Shown here: positions 1-7,594 of the stretch, in pieces
Position numbering within the stretch: position 1 is the stretch's first letter
How the letters are laid out: each line of letters begins with the position of its first letter
DNA from: Bradyrhizobium sp. AUGA SZCCT0158
GTDB lineage: Bacteria; Pseudomonadota; Alphaproteobacteria; Rhizobiales; Xanthobacteraceae
NCBI RefSeq assembly: GCF_018130065.1
Contig: NZ_JAFCME010000020.1
Coordinates: forward strand, 50,810-114,809
Direction of reading: 5' to 3'
Length of the DNA stretch: 64,000 bases
The notes under the pieces: model-generated
Seen by the model: the letters and a program-made list of their open reading frames with translations, nothing else
The model's database searches: none
Told to the model about the DNA's origin: nothing
Position numbers and translations under genes: made by a program

Positions 1-374
1 ATGCGCCCGAGCGCGGCGAACGCCGCATCGTAGAGGCCCGCGCCCATGCCGATACCGAGCAGCAGCCATGCGATGGCCATCACCGGAATGGAGTAGCTGA
101 ACCCAAGCAGCGTTAGTCCTGCCGCGAATACCATGTTGGACATCGACAGGACCGATCGGCCGCCGACCAGGTCGATCTGCCGGCCGACACGCGGGCCGAG
201 CAAAGCCGAGAGCACCAATGCTGCCGAGAAGGCGGCAAATATCCAGTTCGAGGAGACGCCGAGATCGCGCGACATCGGGTCGGCCAAAATGGCCGGCAAA
301 TAATAACTCGACGCCCAGGCCAGCGTCTGCGTGGTGCCGAGCGCGATGATGATGGGGAGGGGGCGTGCGCTCAT
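1..374 (-). CDS. MFS transporter, N-terminal part (cut by window edge)
   Basis: The gene starts at 374 (ATG, MSARPLPIIIALGTTQ) and runs off the left edge, so only about 124 residues are visible. They form alternating hydrophobic helices with short loops, including a GPRVGRQIDLVGGR loop typical of the major facilitator superfamily between TM2 and TM3. The substrate cannot be told. A perfect palindrome lies 61-88 bp upstream, and the 36 bp around it match the phnG promoter of this window with one mismatch, so this transporter may belong to the phosphonate regulator's regulon (inference). Confidence 0.85.
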   Translation of the reverse strand, partial: MSARPLPIIIALGTTQTLAWASSYYLPAILADPMSRDLGVSSNWIFAAFSAALVLSALLGPRVGRQIDLVGGRSVLSMSNMVFAAGLTLLGFSYSIPVMAIAWLLLGIGMGAGLYDAAFAALGR

Positions 375-434
375 GGCTTATCTTTTTCGTTGCGCCGGCT
401 TGTTGTCGTTGCCGTCGTTCCGGCGTGCCGGAAT

Positions 435-462
435 CAAGTTGTCTATGATAATAGACAACTTG
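435..462 (-). promoter_or_regulatory. Palindromic operator, near-copy of the phnG operator
   Basis: Two perfect 12-bp arms (half site CAAGTTGTCTAT and its reverse complement) flank a 4-bp spacer. Read on the minus strand, positions 461 to 426 match 53345-53380 in front of phnG over 36 bp with one mismatch, including ten bases beyond the palindrome. Symmetric sites of this kind suit a GntR/HutC-type dimer such as the PhnF encoded at 52542-53270. The assignment to PhnF is inference. Confidence 0.75.
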
Positions 463-508
463 GAACCTAAGCGCCATGATGCCAGCTGGCAACAGGCTTG
501 TGTCGCAC

Positions 509-1774
509 TCATGCCTGAACCGTGGTCCGTCTCGACCAGTAGAGTGCCAGTGGCCCCAGCAGAATGCCCACCGCGAGCACGGTAAACGCCGCCGTCCAGG
601 CGGAGGCGCTCGACGGTCCACCGGCCGCATCCAGCGCGACGCCAAGGGCCCAGGCGCCCAAAGCCGAAAGGCTGAAGCCGACGGTCGAATGCACGGCCAT
701 CGTCGCCCCGCGGTATTTCGGGTCCGCCGCCATCGTCATCCCCGAAGTCAGCGCGCCGGAATCGGCGGGCACGGTGATGGCGTAGGCCAGGATCAGCGGC
801 AGCAGCAGCCATGGCGATTTGTCGGCGAACGCGCCGATCAAGAGCGCCACGACCGCAGAACTGAACATCACGGCCGTGATGGCGCGGTGGCGGCCAAACC
901 GGATCGCGCATTCATTGCCCAGAATGCTTGCGGGCATTGCGAGCACGGAGAACAGCACGCTGACGACGACGGGGGTCAGGATCGAGCCGTCCGAATTCCG
1001 CGCCGCCACGAACGTCCAGAACGCGACCAGCCAGGTTCGGATGCCGTAAAGCTCAAAGCAGTGCGCGCCATAGCCGAGAACGAAACCCATCGCGCTGGTG
1101 TTGCGGAACACCGGCGCAAAATCCAGCAAACGGCCTTGCGCGGGCTTTGGCGTCACCGGTTGCAACAGGAAGCAGACCGAAAGCATCACCAGCGGGCCCA
1201 GCGCCGTCACCAGGAAGGCGGCGCGCCAGCCCCAGGCGTCCGCGACGAGCTGCGAGACGAGGAACGACAGTCCGACGCCGAACGAGAAGCTTGATGTGTA
1301 GAACGTGACCGCGCGCGATGAATCGCCCGGCGCAAGCCGGTCGGTCAACGCCTTGAGGCCGGGCATGTAAGCGCCCGCAAATCCGATGCCCGCGATGGCG
1401 TTGCACAACGCCCCGGACCAGAGGCCGGTGGCAAACAGGCCGAACAGCAATGTACCGAGTGCACTGACCGCCGAGCCGGCAATCAGGATTTTTCGCGCGT
1501 CGATCCGGTCGGTCAGCGTCGCCAGCACCGGCACGGTCAACATGTAGCCCGCAGCGCCTGAGCCTGCGAGCAGGCCGGCCTGCGCGCCGCTGAGATGCCA
1601 TTCCGGAATCAGGAACGCCGCGAGAATGGAGGGCACCACGACATGGGGGAGCAGGCTGCCGAGCTGCCCCACACACATCGCGACGATGACGGATCGGCCG
1701 TTCAAGGAAATGCGTTTCACCCCGGTTCGTTCAGGACGCGCAGCCGCATCCTGTTTTGCCTTGTTGCTTGGCAT
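509..1774 (-). CDS. MFS transporter of an ars-type operon
   Basis: A 421-residue inner-membrane protein with about 12 hydrophobic segments and an MFS signature loop (TLTDRIDARKI). The ATG at 1774 is chosen because an AGAGGA ribosome-binding site sits 5-10 bases upstream; longer versions run deep into the flavoprotein gene. The chosen start overlaps the end of that gene (1731) by 44 bp, which suggests translational coupling. Its place after arsR and a Cys-tailed flavoprotein suggests export of an arsenical or arsenic conjugate, as for other MFS proteins in ars operons, but the substrate is not visible in the sequence. Confidence 0.85.
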   Translation of the reverse strand: MPSNKAKQDAAARPERTGVKRISLNGRSVIVAMCVGQLGSLLPHVVVPSILAAFLIPEWHLSGAQAGLLAGSGAAGYMLTVPVLATLTDRIDARKILIAGSAVSALGTLLFGLFATGLWSGALCNAIAGIGFAGAYMPGLKALTDRLAPGDSSRAVTFYTSSFSFGVGLSFLVSQLVADAWGWRAAFLVTALGPLVMLSVCFLLQPVTPKPAQGRLLDFAPVFRNTSAMGFVLGYGAHCFELYGIRTWLVAFWTFVAARNSDGSILTPVVVSVLFSVLAMPASILGNECAIRFGRHRAITAVMFSSAVVALLIGAFADKSPWLLLPLILAYAITVPADSGALTSGMTMAADPKYRGATMAVHSTVGFSLSALGAWALGVALDAAGGPSSASAWTAAFTVLAVGILLGPLALYWSRRTTVQA

Positions 1775-3095
1775 TAGCGTCCTCTGCGCAACAGGCGTCA
1801 ACAGCTGATGGCGCCGGTCCGCCGCAGCACTGGCTTGCGCCGGGCACTTCCGCGCGGCTGCAAACGCCGGTTTCGGGCAGCACCAGTTCGACACGCTCCG
1901 CCGCTTCATGATCGCCGGCGATGTCGGCGGCAATTGAACGGACCTGCTCGTAGCCCGTCAGCATCAGGAACGTGGGTGCACGGCCGTAGGACTTAATGCC
2001 GGCGAAATAGAAGCCGGGTTCGGCCTGCGCCAGTTCGCGCGCGCCGTGGGGTCGAACGGTGCCACAGCTATGCTCGTTCGGATCGATCAGCGGCGCCAGC
2101 GCCACCGGACATTCGATCGCCGGATCAAGCTGGATGCGAAGCTCGCGCACGAAATCCAGGTCCGGCCGGAAGCCCGTGGCCACAATCAGCTCATCGACGA
2201 CGATTTGACGGCAGCAACTGCCGGCACCGGTTGCGACGGTGAGGCGGGGGCCCTCCGCCGTGAGGTGCGAAACCCGAAACTCGCTCTCGACCTTGATGCG
2301 GCCAGCGGCGACCAGTGATGCAAAGGCCGCGCCCAGCTCGCCACGCGCAACCAGCTTGTCGTTCGCGCCGCCGCCAAAGGCCTTGGCGGGATCATTGCCC
2401 CGCAACAGCCAGACCGGACGTGTTTCCGGCACCTCGGCGGCGAGCCGCGCGAGATCGGTCAGCGTGCCGATCGCCGAATGACCGGCGCCCAGCACGGCGA
2501 CGGTTTTGCCGGCGTAGCGCGCGCGATCTTTTCCGAGAACATCGGGCATGCCGTAGGCGATCTTGCCCGCGGCCTGCGTCTCGCCGATGGCGGGGAGGCC
2601 GTTGGCGCCGGCCGGATTTGGCGAATGCCAGGTGCCTGACGCGTCGATCACGGCGTCAGCCTTGACGACCTTCGGGCCTTGCCCGTTCTGATAGCGAATC
2701 TCGAACGGCGCGGACTCGCGTGCTTTGGTCTTGAGCTTGTCGAAACCAGCGCGGCTGATGTCGGTGACGCGACTGGAGGTGTGGATGTGATCGGCGAGGG
2801 CGGTCTTGGCCGCGAGCGGTTCAAGGTAGCCCTCCAGCAATTCCGCGCCGGTCGGATAGTGCTGCGGGTCCGGCGAGTTCCACCCCGTTGCCGCGAGCAG
2901 ACGCTCAGCGGCGCGGTCGATGTTGTATTCCCACGGCGAGAACAGCTGGACATGGCTCCATTGGCGGACGGAATGCCCGACGCTGTCGCCTGCTTCCAGC
3001 ACGATCGGCCGATGCCCGCGCTCCAGCACGTGGGCGGCGGCGGCAAGGCCGACCGGGCCGGCGCCGATGATCGCAACGGACTTTGCCTCGCTCAT
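1731..3095 (-). CDS. FAD/NAD(P)-binding oxidoreductase, arsenic-operon type
   Basis: A 454-residue flavoprotein. An N-terminal Rossmann motif (VAIIGAGPVGLAAAAHVLERG) binds FAD, and a second one (VAVLGAGHSAIGTL, about residue 200) binds NAD(P), the plan of flavin monooxygenases and the ArsO-like proteins of ars operons. The last 40 residues are rich in cysteine (CCGG, ACC, CGC), which could bind a thiophilic metalloid. It is the first gene after arsR and probably cotranscribed with the MFS gene it overlaps. The ATG at 3095 has a GGGAGA ribosome-binding site. The reaction is unproven; oxidation of a trivalent arsenical is a reasonable guess. Confidence 0.75.
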   Translation of the reverse strand: MSEAKSVAIIGAGPVGLAAAAHVLERGHRPIVLEAGDSVGHSVRQWSHVQLFSPWEYNIDRAAERLLAATGWNSPDPQHYPTGAELLEGYLEPLAAKTALADHIHTSSRVTDISRAGFDKLKTKARESAPFEIRYQNGQGPKVVKADAVIDASGTWHSPNPAGANGLPAIGETQAAGKIAYGMPDVLGKDRARYAGKTVAVLGAGHSAIGTLTDLARLAAEVPETRPVWLLRGNDPAKAFGGGANDKLVARGELGAAFASLVAAGRIKVESEFRVSHLTAEGPRLTVATGAGSCCRQIVVDELIVATGFRPDLDFVRELRIQLDPAIECPVALAPLIDPNEHSCGTVRPHGARELAQAEPGFYFAGIKSYGRAPTFLMLTGYEQVRSIAADIAGDHEAAERVELVLPETGVCSRAEVPGASQCCGGPAPSAVDACCAEDANAKQQGKTGCGCAS

Positions 3096-3112
3096 ACTGT
3101 TCTCCCATCAAA

Positions 3113-3128
3113 CTAGAAGTATCGAAAT
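3113..3128 (-). promoter_or_regulatory. Candidate ArsR operator 2
   Basis: CTAGAAGTATCGAAAT matches the arsR promoter site at 3503-3518 in 14 of 16 positions. It lies between arsR and the flavoprotein gene, 18 bp before the flavoprotein ATG, and could give that gene its own ArsR-controlled promoter. Confidence 0.5.
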
Positions 3129-3144
3129 TGATGGCGGCGCAAAT

Positions 3145-3459
3145 TCACGCCGCGGTCTGCGTATCGTTGCTTTCGGAGCCGGTGCAGCATTCAGCCACCA
3201 GGAAGTCCACCAGTCCCCGCATCACGTCGTAATTGGCGTGGCACACGAGTGTCGTTGCCTCTCTCTCCTGACTGATCAGGCCGACCACCATCAATGTCTT
3301 GATATGATGGGAGAGGGTGGATGGCGCGATCTTCAGCTTGTCCTGCAGCCGCCCGACCGGCATTCCGGCATCGCCGGCACGAACCAGCGCGCGATAGATT
3401 TTCAACCGGGTCGGATTGCCCAAGGCTTCCAAATGTGCAGCGGCGTCGTCGAGTTTCAT
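3145..3459 (-). CDS. arsR: ArsR/SmtB-family transcriptional repressor
   Basis: A 104-residue winged-helix regulator when started at MKLDDAAAHLEALGNPTRL (3459). It has the conserved LGNPTRLKIYRAL segment, the recognition helix region APSTLSHHIKTL and the wing. There is no CVC motif in the recognition-helix region; instead a vicinal cysteine pair lies near the C-terminus (AECC), like the C-terminal site of some arsenite-sensing ArsR proteins. It heads the flavoprotein-MFS operon and probably represses it until As(III) binds the cysteines. A longer reading from 3543 would run through the palindromic promoter site, so it is rejected. Confidence 0.88.
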   Translation of the reverse strand: MKLDDAAAHLEALGNPTRLKIYRALVRAGDAGMPVGRLQDKLKIAPSTLSHHIKTLMVVGLISQEREATTLVCHANYDVMRGLVDFLVAECCTGSESNDTQTAA

Positions 3460-3497
3460 GACGGCATCATGATATTCGGTACGAGGCTTGTCAACTG

Positions 3498-3519
3498 TAT
3501 TTCTAGAATTATGGAAATA
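3498..3519 (-). promoter_or_regulatory. Candidate ArsR operator 1 in the arsR promoter
   Basis: An imperfect palindrome with outer arms TATTTC and GAAATA and a central TTCTAGAA, 39 bp before the arsR ATG. The core at 3503-3518 recurs at 3113-3128 with two differences. Such AT-rich dyads are typical of ArsR autoregulation. Confidence 0.55.
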
Positions 3520-3545
3520 GTGGCGTGTCCCGAACTCCATCAACG

Positions 3546-3604
3546 CGTCGTCCCGGCGAACTCAGATGCGCAATTGCGCATCTGTGCTCAAGGCCGGGAC
3601 GACG
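3546..3604. repeat. Extragenic palindrome (REP-like)
   Basis: Outer arms CGTCGTCCCGGC (3546-3557) and GCCGGGACGACG (3593-3604) enclose a perfect 22-bp palindrome at 3563-3584 built on GATGCGCAATTGCGCATC. The same inner palindrome recurs at 4304-4321, and a variant at 4216-4233, so this is a mobile or dispersed extragenic unit. Confidence 0.7.
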
Positions 3605-3705
3605 GCGGCGTTTGTTGTTGCACCATCATCCAAAACGTGGCTTCGCAATCTCGCGACGCATTGCGCCCGAGCTTTGCCAGAACTTCCCGCCCTCAATGAG
3701 AGGGC

Positions 3706-3812
3706 GCAGGGAATGCCGGATGCGCGCTGCACCCGCGGTCTCGTGTGCGAATAGTGCAAACAAAGCTGCACACGAGCATACAGGGCAGCGGAGAGCATCC
3801 GACATTCCCTGC
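3706..3812. repeat. Nested inverted repeat, mosaic extragenic element
   Basis: An 18-bp arm at 3706-3723 pairs with 3795-3812 with one mismatch. Inside are shorter complementary arms (CTCGTGTGC and GCACACGAG). Together with the neighbouring palindromes at 3546 and 4184 it fills the roughly 800-bp gap between arsR and the small peptide gene at 4357. No credible gene was found in 3544-4356. Confidence 0.55.
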
Positions 3813-4183
3813 GCAGTGGCTTTACGACTTATGGCGTGCTCTCCCCGGTGAGACGGTCTCTATTGCCACCGTCGTCCCTCGGAAGCGTTAGCTCCCGAAG
3901 ACTTGACGCCGTTACGGGCGCCAGGACCACACGCTTTTGCCGTACGCTTCAGCCGCGACCGTCAATCGCAACCTCAGCGTCCACCGCGACCCGCCCCTCG
4001 TTGTGACGACGGCCGACGCCCCTCCGAGTGGGACGGGATGGCTATTGATGTGCAGGTGATTTGGGGTCGGAGGAAAGAGAAAAATTTTTGATTGTCGGAA
4101 ATTTTCCGCTTGACACGATTTCGATAAATCAGAATTGATTTGCCCGTCGTGTTGTTTTGTCGCAGTCGAGAAATACTCGCCGT

Positions 4184-4332
4184 CGTCATTCCGGAGCTCG
4201 CGTAGCGAGAGCTTTGATGTGCAATTGCACATCAGAGAATCCATCGGGCGTCGGCGTGTGCGGCCTGATGGATTCCGGGTTCGCGCCAAGAGGCGCGCCC
4301 TCAGATGCGCAATTGCGCATCGGGGAATGACG
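4184..4332. repeat. Composite extragenic palindrome
   Basis: The outer arms CGTCATTCC (4184-4192) and GGAATGACG (4324-4332) are the same as those of the element at 28411-28494. Two inner palindromes lie at 4216-4233 and 4304-4321, the second identical to the core of the unit at 3546-3604. This looks like a REP/BIME-type element assembled from units found elsewhere in the window. Confidence 0.7.
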
Positions 4333-4356
4333 GAGGAGGCGGCTGGGCTGGACTCG

Positions 4357-4560
4357 TTACTTCAAATTCTGGGCAATGCCGTCGAGGGTCTGAGACCACT
4401 TTGAGCTCACGTCCGACTGAGCCTTCGAGGCCCTCGAATAGACGTTGTTCGCTTCCTGAAGCGCGAACTGAAGTTGCTGACCGAGGTCGGACCGTCCGCC
4501 GCTGACGCCGTTCAGCTCATCCGTTGCGAGTTCGCGAATGTCATTGTTCAGATTGGTCAT
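4357..4560 (-). CDS. Bacteriocin-like peptide with double-glycine leader
   Basis: A 67-residue peptide from an ATG at 4560 preceded by AAGGGGA. The leader MTNLNNDIRELATDELNGVSGG has the ELxxxEL...GG form processed by C39-peptidase ABC exporters, leaving a 45-residue product that is polar, Gln/Ser-rich and without cysteine. No exporter, immunity gene or maturase lies nearby. A second orphan peptide with the same kind of leader is at 60728-60925. It may be a bacteriocin, a signalling peptide or a substrate of a distant exporter. The leader is visible; the function is inference. Confidence 0.7.
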   Translation of the reverse strand: MTNLNNDIRELATDELNGVSGGRSDLGQQLQFALQEANNVYSRASKAQSDVSSKWSQTLDGIAQNLK

Positions 4561-4756
4561 GTCGTTCCCCTTAATGCCTGGAGCGAGACCATTCCCGCCG
4601 CGATGATAAGGGCTACGCGATGCGGTCGTGTCGCTCTGTGACTTCGGGCACATTCTAGACCTGGCTTGGGAGAGCGATTCCCTTTCTGTTCTTGATTTCA
4701 TTTCGCCACGCGTATTGGATGCGCTGACCATTCCTGGTCGTCCGCAGGCCCTTTGC

Positions 4757-5542
4757 ATGAGCAAAAGACGAAACCGCGTCATCGATATGCCCGCGCCATA
4801 TCTCCGGCGCGTCTGGCTCGATCCAGCTGCTATCGCCGACCGCGAGGCCTATCCGTTCTGCCTGCCGTTCCTGCGCGATGGGCTCGAACTGGAGTTCGAC
4901 CGGCCCATCACCATCATCGCCGGCGAGAATGGCACCGGCAAATCCACGCTGCTGGAGGGCATTGCCGTGCTCTCGGGCTTTGACGACGCAGGCGGCGGCA
5001 AGGGCTACCGGGCCGTCGACCATTCGGATGCGCGTGAGAAGATGGGAGGGGAGCTTTCTGAGGCGCTGCGCGCGAGTTGGCTGCCGAAGATCACCAATGG
5101 CTGGTTCTTCCGCGCCGAGACCTTCTTCTCGATCGCCAGATATCTCGATTCGGTCGGAAGCAGCTCGGACTTCCTGTCCTACTCGCACGGCGAGGGCTTT
5201 TTGCGCTTCTTCGAAGAGCGCTGCCAGCGGCAGGGCCTGTTCATCTTCGACGAACCCGAAGCCGCGCTGTCGCCGGCGCGGCAGATGGAATTTTTGAAGT
5301 TGATGTACCGCATGGAACAATCGACGCATTGCCAGGTCGTGATGGCAACGCACGCGCCAATGCTGATGGCCTATCCCGGCGCGCGCCTGCTGCGGCTATC
5401 GAAGTATGGCCTGGAGCCTGTGACCGTCGAACAGACCGACCACTACCGGGTAATGCGGGAGTTCTGCAACGATCCGGCCGGATTTGTGGAAGCGGTGGTC
5501 GACGAGTGGATGCCGCAGCGCCGGGATGTCGACCAGTTCTGA
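4757..5542 (+). CDS. AAA-family (RecF/SMC-like) ATPase
   Basis: A 261-residue stand-alone ABC-type ATPase. Walker A is GENGTGKSTLLEG (about residue 53), an SHGE signature-like element follows, and the Walker B/D-loop is LFIFDEPEAALSP. It ends with a switch histidine region (MATHAPMLM). The form matches small predicted ATPases related to the RecF/SMC clade with no transmembrane or nuclease domain. The ATG at 4757 is preferred because upstream starts give an unrelated N-terminus overlapping the region divergent from the peptide gene. No partner gene is evident, so its role is unknown. Confidence 0.8.
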   Translation: MSKRRNRVIDMPAPYLRRVWLDPAAIADREAYPFCLPFLRDGLELEFDRPITIIAGENGTGKSTLLEGIAVLSGFDDAGGGKGYRAVDHSDAREKMGGELSEALRASWLPKITNGWFFRAETFFSIARYLDSVGSSSDFLSYSHGEGFLRFFEERCQRQGLFIFDEPEAALSPARQMEFLKLMYRMEQSTHCQVVMATHAPMLMAYPGARLLRLSKYGLEPVTVEQTDHYRVMREFCNDPAGFVEAVVDEWMPQRRDVDQF

Positions 5543-5672
5543 TAGCGCCGGGTGAACTTGAGACCGCCGACCGCACTAAGGAAACATGTGAGCGAGCTCG
5601 AGCGGCAAGCCACCATCGTAGCGCGCTGTCGCTGTCAATTGCCCGGTGTGATCGAAATCGGAGACGTTTCTT

Positions 5673-5885
5673 ATGAATGAATGGATATCGTTTGCGGTCG
5701 CATGGCTGCCGTTCGTACTACTGATCGCGGTGTGGTGCTGGTTCGCGCGCCGCAACGGCATGCAGGCGCGTGGATCTTCCGGCTCGACCACGATCGAGCT
5801 TTACGAGCAGCAGGTCGCGGAGACGCGGCGGATGAACGGGTTTCTGGAGCGGATTGCCGCGTCGCTGGAGAAGCGGGAGAGGTAG
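5673..5885 (+). CDS. Small single-pass membrane protein
   Basis: 70 residues from an ATG at 5673 with a GGAGA ribosome-binding site. A hydrophobic helix (residues 6-24, ending WCWFARR) is followed by a cytosolic tail with a predicted coiled-coil stretch (ELYEQQVAETRRMNGFLERIAASLEK). The family is not known to me beyond being a small rhizobial hypothetical protein. Confidence 0.7.
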   Translation: MNEWISFAVAWLPFVLLIAVWCWFARRNGMQARGSSGSTTIELYEQQVAETRRMNGFLERIAASLEKRER

Positions 5886-6043
5886 GGCGCACCAGCGAAG
5901 CGAGTTGCGCCGCGCGAGCGTGCTCCAGGCTGAATACGCCGCGCGGTCCGGCGGCGCCACAAACCAGCCTCCTTTGGTATGAAAATGCGTTGCCATAACG
6001 CCGCCGCGCGCCTGCGCGGCCATAAGGACCAAGAGGAAACGAC

Positions 6044-6583
6044 ATGAGAACGACCGCGAGGGTGGGGGCCGTGGTGGCGGCGCTGGCAGTCATGGGGGTG
6101 GCCTGGGCGCACGGGCCGACCCGCCAGAAGGTGCGGGAATCGATCGAGATCAACGCGCCGCCGGCCAAGGTGTGGGCCGTGATCGGCAATTTCCAGGACA
6201 TGAGCTGGCTGCAGCCGGTCAGCAAGACCGAGGGCAGCAAAGGCAACGAGATCGAGGCCACGCGGCGGCTGACGCTGGCTGGTGGTGCGACCGTCGATGA
6301 GGAACTCTATAAGTACGATGCCGAGAAGATGACCTATTCCTACCGGATCACGGCCGTCGACGTGAAGGTGCTGCCGGTCACCAACTATTCGTCCACCCTG
6401 ACGGTCACGCCCAGCGCCGACGGCAAGGGAAGCAGCCTGGAGTGGGCCGGCGCGTTCTACCGCGGTTTTCCCAACAACGATCCGCCGCCGGAGCTGAGCG
6501 ACCAGGCCGCCGTGAAGGCGGTGAGCGGGCTTTACAAAGCGGGCCTCGAGGCGCTGAAGAAGAAGGTCGAAAGCGGAAGCTGA
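6044..6583 (+). CDS. SRPBCC-family periplasmic protein, MxaD-like
   Basis: 179 residues with a signal peptide (residues 1-22, cleavage after AWA). An SRPBCC/START-like fold follows, recognisable from INAPPAKVWAVIGNFQDMSWL and the alternating strand pattern. MxaD-type proteins accompany PQQ-dependent methanol dehydrogenases. The next gene, 22 bp downstream, is a YVTN propeller protein of the kind found in the same loci. No xoxF or mxaF is in the window, so this pair is either detached from its dehydrogenase or near one outside. The ribosome-binding site is AGAGGAAA. Confidence 0.75.
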   Translation: MRTTARVGAVVAALAVMGVAWAHGPTRQKVRESIEINAPPAKVWAVIGNFQDMSWLQPVSKTEGSKGNEIEATRRLTLAGGATVDEELYKYDAEKMTYSYRITAVDVKVLPVTNYSSTLTVTPSADGKGSSLEWAGAFYRGFPNNDPPPELSDQAAVKAVSGLYKAGLEALKKKVESGS

Positions 6584-6604
6584 CCGTGCGGGCTAGAGTC
6601 TTGT

Positions 6605-6654
6605 CTTGACGCGTTTTCTGAGCGCGAACCGGGTCCACTTCGCTGGAAAACGCT
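6605..6654 (+). repeat. 50-bp dispersed repeat, copy 1 (overlaps a gene start)
   Basis: One of four copies in the window (6605, 26281, 29622, 46668). The ends are TTGACGCGTTTTCT and GAAAACGCT with ACTTCGCT in the middle. This copy is diverged in the middle and is read through as the first codons of the beta-propeller gene. Confidence 0.75.
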
Positions 6655-7589
6655 ATGTCGTTCTGGCGGCTGCGGTCGCCAGCATCGGCACGGTCTGGGC
6701 CGCCCGGGCCGAGGAGGCGTTCGTCACCAATCAGCTCAGCGAAAATCTCACCGTCGTTGACCTCGCGACGTCGCGGCCGGTCGCGACCATCGCGATCGGC
6801 GGCAAGCCGGCAGGGGTAGCCATCACGCCGGATGGACGCTTCGCCTATGTGACGAGCCCCGACGCCAAGGCGCTCACCGTGATCGATGCCGCCGCACGCC
6901 AGGTGGTCGGCAAGATCAACGTCGGCGGCGGTCCGCTCGGCGTTGCGGTGGCGCCGGATGGCGGCGCGGTCTATGTCGCCGACTGGTACGCCGCGGCGGT
7001 GCGGGTGATCGATCCGAAAGCGCAGCGCGTGATCGCCGATATCGCGGTCGGCGCATCGCCGTCGGGGCTTGCGGTAACACCGGACGGGCGGCTGCTGCTC
7101 TCGGCGGACCGCGATGCGGACAGCGTATCCGTCATCGATACCGCGACGCGCGAACGCCAGGCGGTCATCAAGGTCGGCACGCGCCCGTTCGGCATCACGA
7201 TCGATGCGGAGGGCCGGCGGGCCTACACCGCCAATGTCGGATCGAACGACGTCTCCGTGATCGACATCGCGGATAACCGCGAGATCGGGCGCGTGAAGAC
7301 GGGCCTGCGCCCCTACGCGGTCGCACTTGCCCAGGGCCGCGGCTTCGTCAGCGACCAGTATGACGGCACCGTCAGCGTGTTCGATCTCGCGACGCTTGCG
7401 CCGGTCAAGCGCATCCATGTCGGCGATTATCCGGAAGGGATCGCGGCGACGGCGAATGGCAGGCAGATCATCGTGGCGAACTGGGAGAGCAACTCGATCA
7501 GCGTGATCGATGCGGTCGAGCTGAAGGTGACCGGTGAGATCAAGGTCGGCGACGGACCGCGGGCGTTCGGGACGTTTTTGCGGCGGTAG
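6606..7589 (+). CDS. YVTN-family beta-propeller protein
   Basis: 327 residues, exported. After a signal peptide ending AARAEE come about seven 40-residue repeats with the pattern VIDxATxxxxxxIxVGxxPxGVAxxPDGR, the YVTN propeller. Such proteins accompany PQQ-dependent alcohol oxidation loci; the MxaD-like gene just upstream supports this. The only usable in-frame start is a TTG at 6606, and the first 16 codons are a copy of the dispersed repeat, so repeat insertion may have replaced the native start and signal-peptide N-region. Confidence 0.8.
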   Translation: MTRFLSANRVHFAGKRYVVLAAAVASIGTVWAARAEEAFVTNQLSENLTVVDLATSRPVATIAIGGKPAGVAITPDGRFAYVTSPDAKALTVIDAAARQVVGKINVGGGPLGVAVAPDGGAVYVADWYAAAVRVIDPKAQRVIADIAVGASPSGLAVTPDGRLLLSADRDADSVSVIDTATRERQAVIKVGTRPFGITIDAEGRRAYTANVGSNDVSVIDIADNREIGRVKTGLRPYAVALAQGRGFVSDQYDGTVSVFDLATLAPVKRIHVGDYPEGIAATANGRQIIVANWESNSISVIDAVELKVTGEIKVGDGPRAFGTFLRR

Positions 7590-7594
7590 AGGTC

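Noticed and set aside
3912..4289. A 125-codon minus-strand frame in the repeat region
   Set aside because: It covers extragenic palindromes and has no start signal; composition is not protein-like.
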